From the NCBI RefSeq assembly GCF_900107695.1, contig NZ_FNQP01000012.1, positions 18,056-82,055 of the forward strand: a DNA stretch of 64,000 nucleotides, written 5' to 3'. The notes below the pieces were generated by a model, which was not told the origin of the DNA, ran no database searches, and saw only the letters and a program-made list of their open reading frames with translations. This document shows, piece by piece, positions 61,949-64,000 of the stretch (position 1 is the stretch's first letter; each line of letters starts with the position of its first letter). The position numbers and the translations under genes were made by a program. The DNA comes from Thiothrix caldifontis. Lineage in GTDB: Bacteria > Pseudomonadota > Gammaproteobacteria > Thiotrichales > Thiotrichaceae.

Positions 61949-63547
61949 ATGCCCAAACACTTCAACACCACCGGCCCCGTCCACCCGGAAGATCACTACT
62001 GCATCGACCCGATGAGCCGACTTGATTGGGAAGAAATCCACGCACTCATCGAGGCAAAAAAATTCTTTGTCCTCCACGCCCCACGCCAAACCGGCAAAAC
62101 CACCACCCTGCTGGCAATGGCGGACGTACTGAACCAATCCGGCGAATACACTGCCCTTTACATGGGCGTGGAATCCGCACAATCTGCCCGTCATGACGTA
62201 GCGGCAGGCATGAAAGCCATCCTTGGCAGTCTGGTGTATGGTGCTGAAGCCCGCTTGCAAGAAACCCGCCTGCGCCATTGGCAACAAGAACTGTGGCCAG
62301 TGCTAGGCGAACATGCCACCTTCAAAGAACTGCTAAGCCGTTGGGCAAGAGAAAATGCCAAACCCATCGTGCTAATGATCGACGAAGTGGATGCCCTCGT
62401 CGGCGACACCCTCATTTCCCTCCTGCGCCAATTACGCGAAGGCTACATTGGTCGCCCCGGCATTCCTTTCATCCAAACGGCTATTCTCTGCGGCGTGCGT
62501 GATGTGCGCGACTACCGCATCCACACCGCACACCACGAAATCATTACCGGCGGCAGTGCTTTCAACATCAAAGCCAAATCCTTGGTAATGGGCAGTTTCA
62601 ACCCAACCGAAATACAAACACTTTACCAACAACATACCACCGAAACCGGACAAATTTTCGATCCCGACATCTTCCCCGAACTCTGGGAAGACACCCGTGG
62701 GCAACCTTGGCTAGTCAATGCACTGGGGAATGAGCTAACGTGGGAAGACAAAACAGCCCGTGACCGCACCACCCCCATTACGTTGGAACGCTACCGCGCC
62801 GCCCGTGACAGTCTGATCCGATCACGTGCGACTCACCTGCACCAATTAACCGACAAATTGCGCGAGCCACGGGTACACCGCCTGATCGCAGCAATATTAG
62901 CAGGCGATGAAAACCTGAGCGGTATTCCTGCCGATGATCAAGAATACGTTGTCGACCTAGGGCTAATCGAAGCCCGCCCCCAAATGCGCATCAGTAACCG
63001 CATCTATCAAGAGATCATCCCCCGCGAACTGGTTTGGGTCGAACAAACCAGCATTATGCAACAGCAAGCCTGGTACCTCACCTCCCAGCGGCGCATCGAC
63101 ACGCCCAAGCTGCTCGCTGCATTCCAACAATTTTTCCGCGAAAACTCACAAAGCTGGATCGAACGCTTCGACTACAAAGAAGCCGGGCCACAACTGCTGC
63201 TGCAAGCCTTCCTGCAACGGATTATCAACGGCGGTGGGCGCATCCACCGCGAATACGGTTTGGGCAGAAAACGCACCGACCTGTTTATCGAATGGCCTGT
63301 CGATGAAGAAAAAGGCTATTACGGCGAAATTCAACGCATCGTGCTGGAACTCAAAATCCTCTACAAATCACTGGAAGCCACCGTTGCCGAAGGGCTGGAA
63401 CAAACCGTAGGCTACGCTGATCAATGTGGCGCAACCGAAGCCCACCTGATCATTTTCGACCGCCGCCCCGAAATAACATGGGATGATAAAATCTGGCAAC
63501 GGGAACAACACTGGCAAGGCCGTACCTTGGGTATCTGGGGAATGTGA
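61949..63547 (+). CDS. AAA-type ATPase with C-terminal PD-(D/E)XK-like domain
   Basis: This 532-residue protein has Walker A APRQTGKTTT (44-53) and Walker B PIVLMIDEVDAL (139-150). Its middle is typical of archaeal/bacterial STAND-like AAA_14/AAA-like proteins (SFNPTEIQTLYQQH). Near the C-terminus RKRTDLFIEWP ... IVLELKIL matches the D-(x)n-ExK core of the nuclease-like domain that ends many of these proteins. It is probably a mobile, selfish or defence-type gene; the true function is unknown. Confidence 0.75.
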   Translation: MPKHFNTTGPVHPEDHYCIDPMSRLDWEEIHALIEAKKFFVLHAPRQTGKTTTLLAMADVLNQSGEYTALYMGVESAQSARHDVAAGMKAILGSLVYGAEARLQETRLRHWQQELWPVLGEHATFKELLSRWARENAKPIVLMIDEVDALVGDTLISLLRQLREGYIGRPGIPFIQTAILCGVRDVRDYRIHTAHHEIITGGSAFNIKAKSLVMGSFNPTEIQTLYQQHTTETGQIFDPDIFPELWEDTRGQPWLVNALGNELTWEDKTARDRTTPITLERYRAARDSLIRSRATHLHQLTDKLREPRVHRLIAAILAGDENLSGIPADDQEYVVDLGLIEARPQMRISNRIYQEIIPRELVWVEQTSIMQQQAWYLTSQRRIDTPKLLAAFQQFFRENSQSWIERFDYKEAGPQLLLQAFLQRIINGGGRIHREYGLGRKRTDLFIEWPVDEEKGYYGEIQRIVLELKILYKSLEATVAEGLEQTVGYADQCGATEAHLIIFDRRPEITWDDKIWQREQHWQGRTLGIWGM

Positions 63548-63552
63548 TGTGT

Positions 63553-63582
63553 GCCATCGCCCAACGCCTCTGCGGCAACCTG
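63553..63582 (+). repeat. Copy 3 of the epimerase 3' segment
   Basis: 29 of 30 nt identical to 56742-56771; it lies between the AAA ATPase stop and a beheaded brnT. Confidence 0.85.
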
Positions 63583-63590
63583 AAATCTAA

Positions 63591-63680
63591 GCAAACCTAA
63601 ACTTGACAGTCATCCGCATTATCTCAGCCCGACATGCCGACGCTTCTGAACAAGCAGCTTATTGGAGCAACCGACCATGA
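63591..63680 (+). pseudogene. 3' remnant of a brnT toxin gene
   Basis: The frame from 63591 encodes TVIRIISARHADASEQAAYW followed by SNRP and a stop, matching the C-terminal IRIISAR end of BrnT RNase toxins. Its TGA (63678-63680) overlaps the next ATG, as in brnTA operons. About three quarters of the gene is gone, replaced by the epimerase-tail copy. Confidence 0.7.
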
Positions 63681-63886
63681 GAGAACATTACGACTTCGCC
63701 ACTATGCAGGGGAAACGCAACCCCTACATCAAACACTTAAAGCAACCTGTCACCATCCGCTTGGATAACGATACCGTGGAATACTTCAAAGCCATGACTG
63801 AAGAAACCGGCATTCCCTACCAAACACTCATTAACCTCTACTTGCGGGATTGTGTCACCCAACACCGTAAACTGGATTTATCATAG
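63677..63886 (+). CDS. brnA: BrnA-like ribbon-helix-helix antitoxin
   Basis: This 69-residue protein has a C-terminal strand-helix-helix (VTIRLDNDTVEYFKAMTEETG, then PYQTLINLYLRDCV) typical of BrnA antitoxins. ATG 63677 overlaps the brnT remnant's stop. With the toxin lost it is an orphan antitoxin; it could still act as a DNA-binding repressor or antidote. Confidence 0.75.
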   Translation: MREHYDFATMQGKRNPYIKHLKQPVTIRLDNDTVEYFKAMTEETGIPYQTLINLYLRDCVTQHRKLDLS

Positions 63887-63896
63887 AAAACCGCCT

Positions 63897-64000
63897 GTCG
63901 CCTTAGATGCCGAATACCTGCAACGCCAATCCTTCTGGTTTGACCTGAAAATCATCTGGCTGACCGCGCTCAAAGTCATCCGCAGCGAAGGAGTGACCCA
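63897..64000 (+). repeat. Second copy of the PglC-like gene's 3' end, running off the window
   Basis: It matches 59033-59136 at 103 of 104 positions and is cut by the window end before the stop codon. Only the last roughly 35 codons are present; upstream sequence is unrelated. Confidence 0.92.

Noticed and set aside
63601..63640. TTGACA at 63603 as a -35 promoter element for brnA
   Set aside because: No -10 lies at a suitable distance, and the sequence is explained as the brnT coding remnant.

Overview
The window looks like a gammaproteobacterial chromosome. Family resemblances (Mrp antiporter with fused MrpA-MrpB, sucA/sdhCDAB/sdhE, zapE, uvrC-pgsA pair, ops/RfaH-type leaders) fit a Thiothrix-like member of the Thiotrichales, but that genus-level guess is inference from gene style only. 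No rRNA, tRNA, CRISPR array or intact insertion sequence was recognised.

Positions 1-35.5 kb are mostly housekeeping. They hold the 3' end of a secreted-type protein; a minus-strand mrpA(B)CDEFG cation/proton antiporter operon with a DUF2189 membrane protein; a lipoprotein; zapE and sucA on the minus strand; then, divergently, a GntR/FadR-type regulator leading into sdhCDAB, sdhE, a second divergent SdhE-like gene and a rhodanese. Between sucA and gntR lie two back-to-back promoters carrying five TGTCGACA-type boxes, a plausible shared TCA-cycle switch. Next is a four-gene envelope locus (OmpA-like protein with calcium-type repeats, a 43-residue membrane protein, and two membrane-anchored helix-hairpin-helix proteins). 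It is followed by pgsA/uvrC, a subtilase, pyruvate phosphate dikinase, a metallopeptidase/VWA protein, an RloA-RloB defence-type pair, and a minus-strand pta-ackA-FGGY kinase operon.

Positions 35.5-59.2 kb are a polysaccharide (O-antigen/capsule/EPS) locus. ugd and a WbpA-type dehydrogenase are each preceded by a duplicated leader of about 200 bp with a perfect CRP-like palindrome and ops elements (GGCGGTAGCGTG), so CRP control and RfaH-type antitermination are predicted. The WbpA-WbpB-WbpD-WbpE set makes a diacetamido uronic acid nucleotide sugar. The WbpE aminotransferase is translationally fused behind a VapC-like PIN domain, with an antitoxin-like gene immediately upstream. An A+T-rich core (wzx, methyltransferases, glycosyltransferases, wzy) is followed by fnlABC (UDP-L-FucNAc), a WbuB-like transferase, an epimerase, and PglD/PglC-like modification and initiation enzymes. 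The core also contains a truncated wbpI. The ugd-wbpA gap holds a decayed Fic gene.

Positions 56.9-64 kb are accessory: a PIN toxin-antitoxin pair, small ORFs, DUF1800/DUF1501, an AAA ATPase with a nuclease-like C-terminus, and brnA behind a beheaded brnT. The segment is stitched together by short copies of the 3' ends of the epimerase, a small ORF and the PglC-like gene, suggesting repeated insertion and recombination.

A recurring theme is roughly 95-100 bp G/C-rich palindromic elements. Several lie in frame inside genes (mrpC, the FGGY kinase, the epimerase), where they are translated as proline/glycine-rich inserts.
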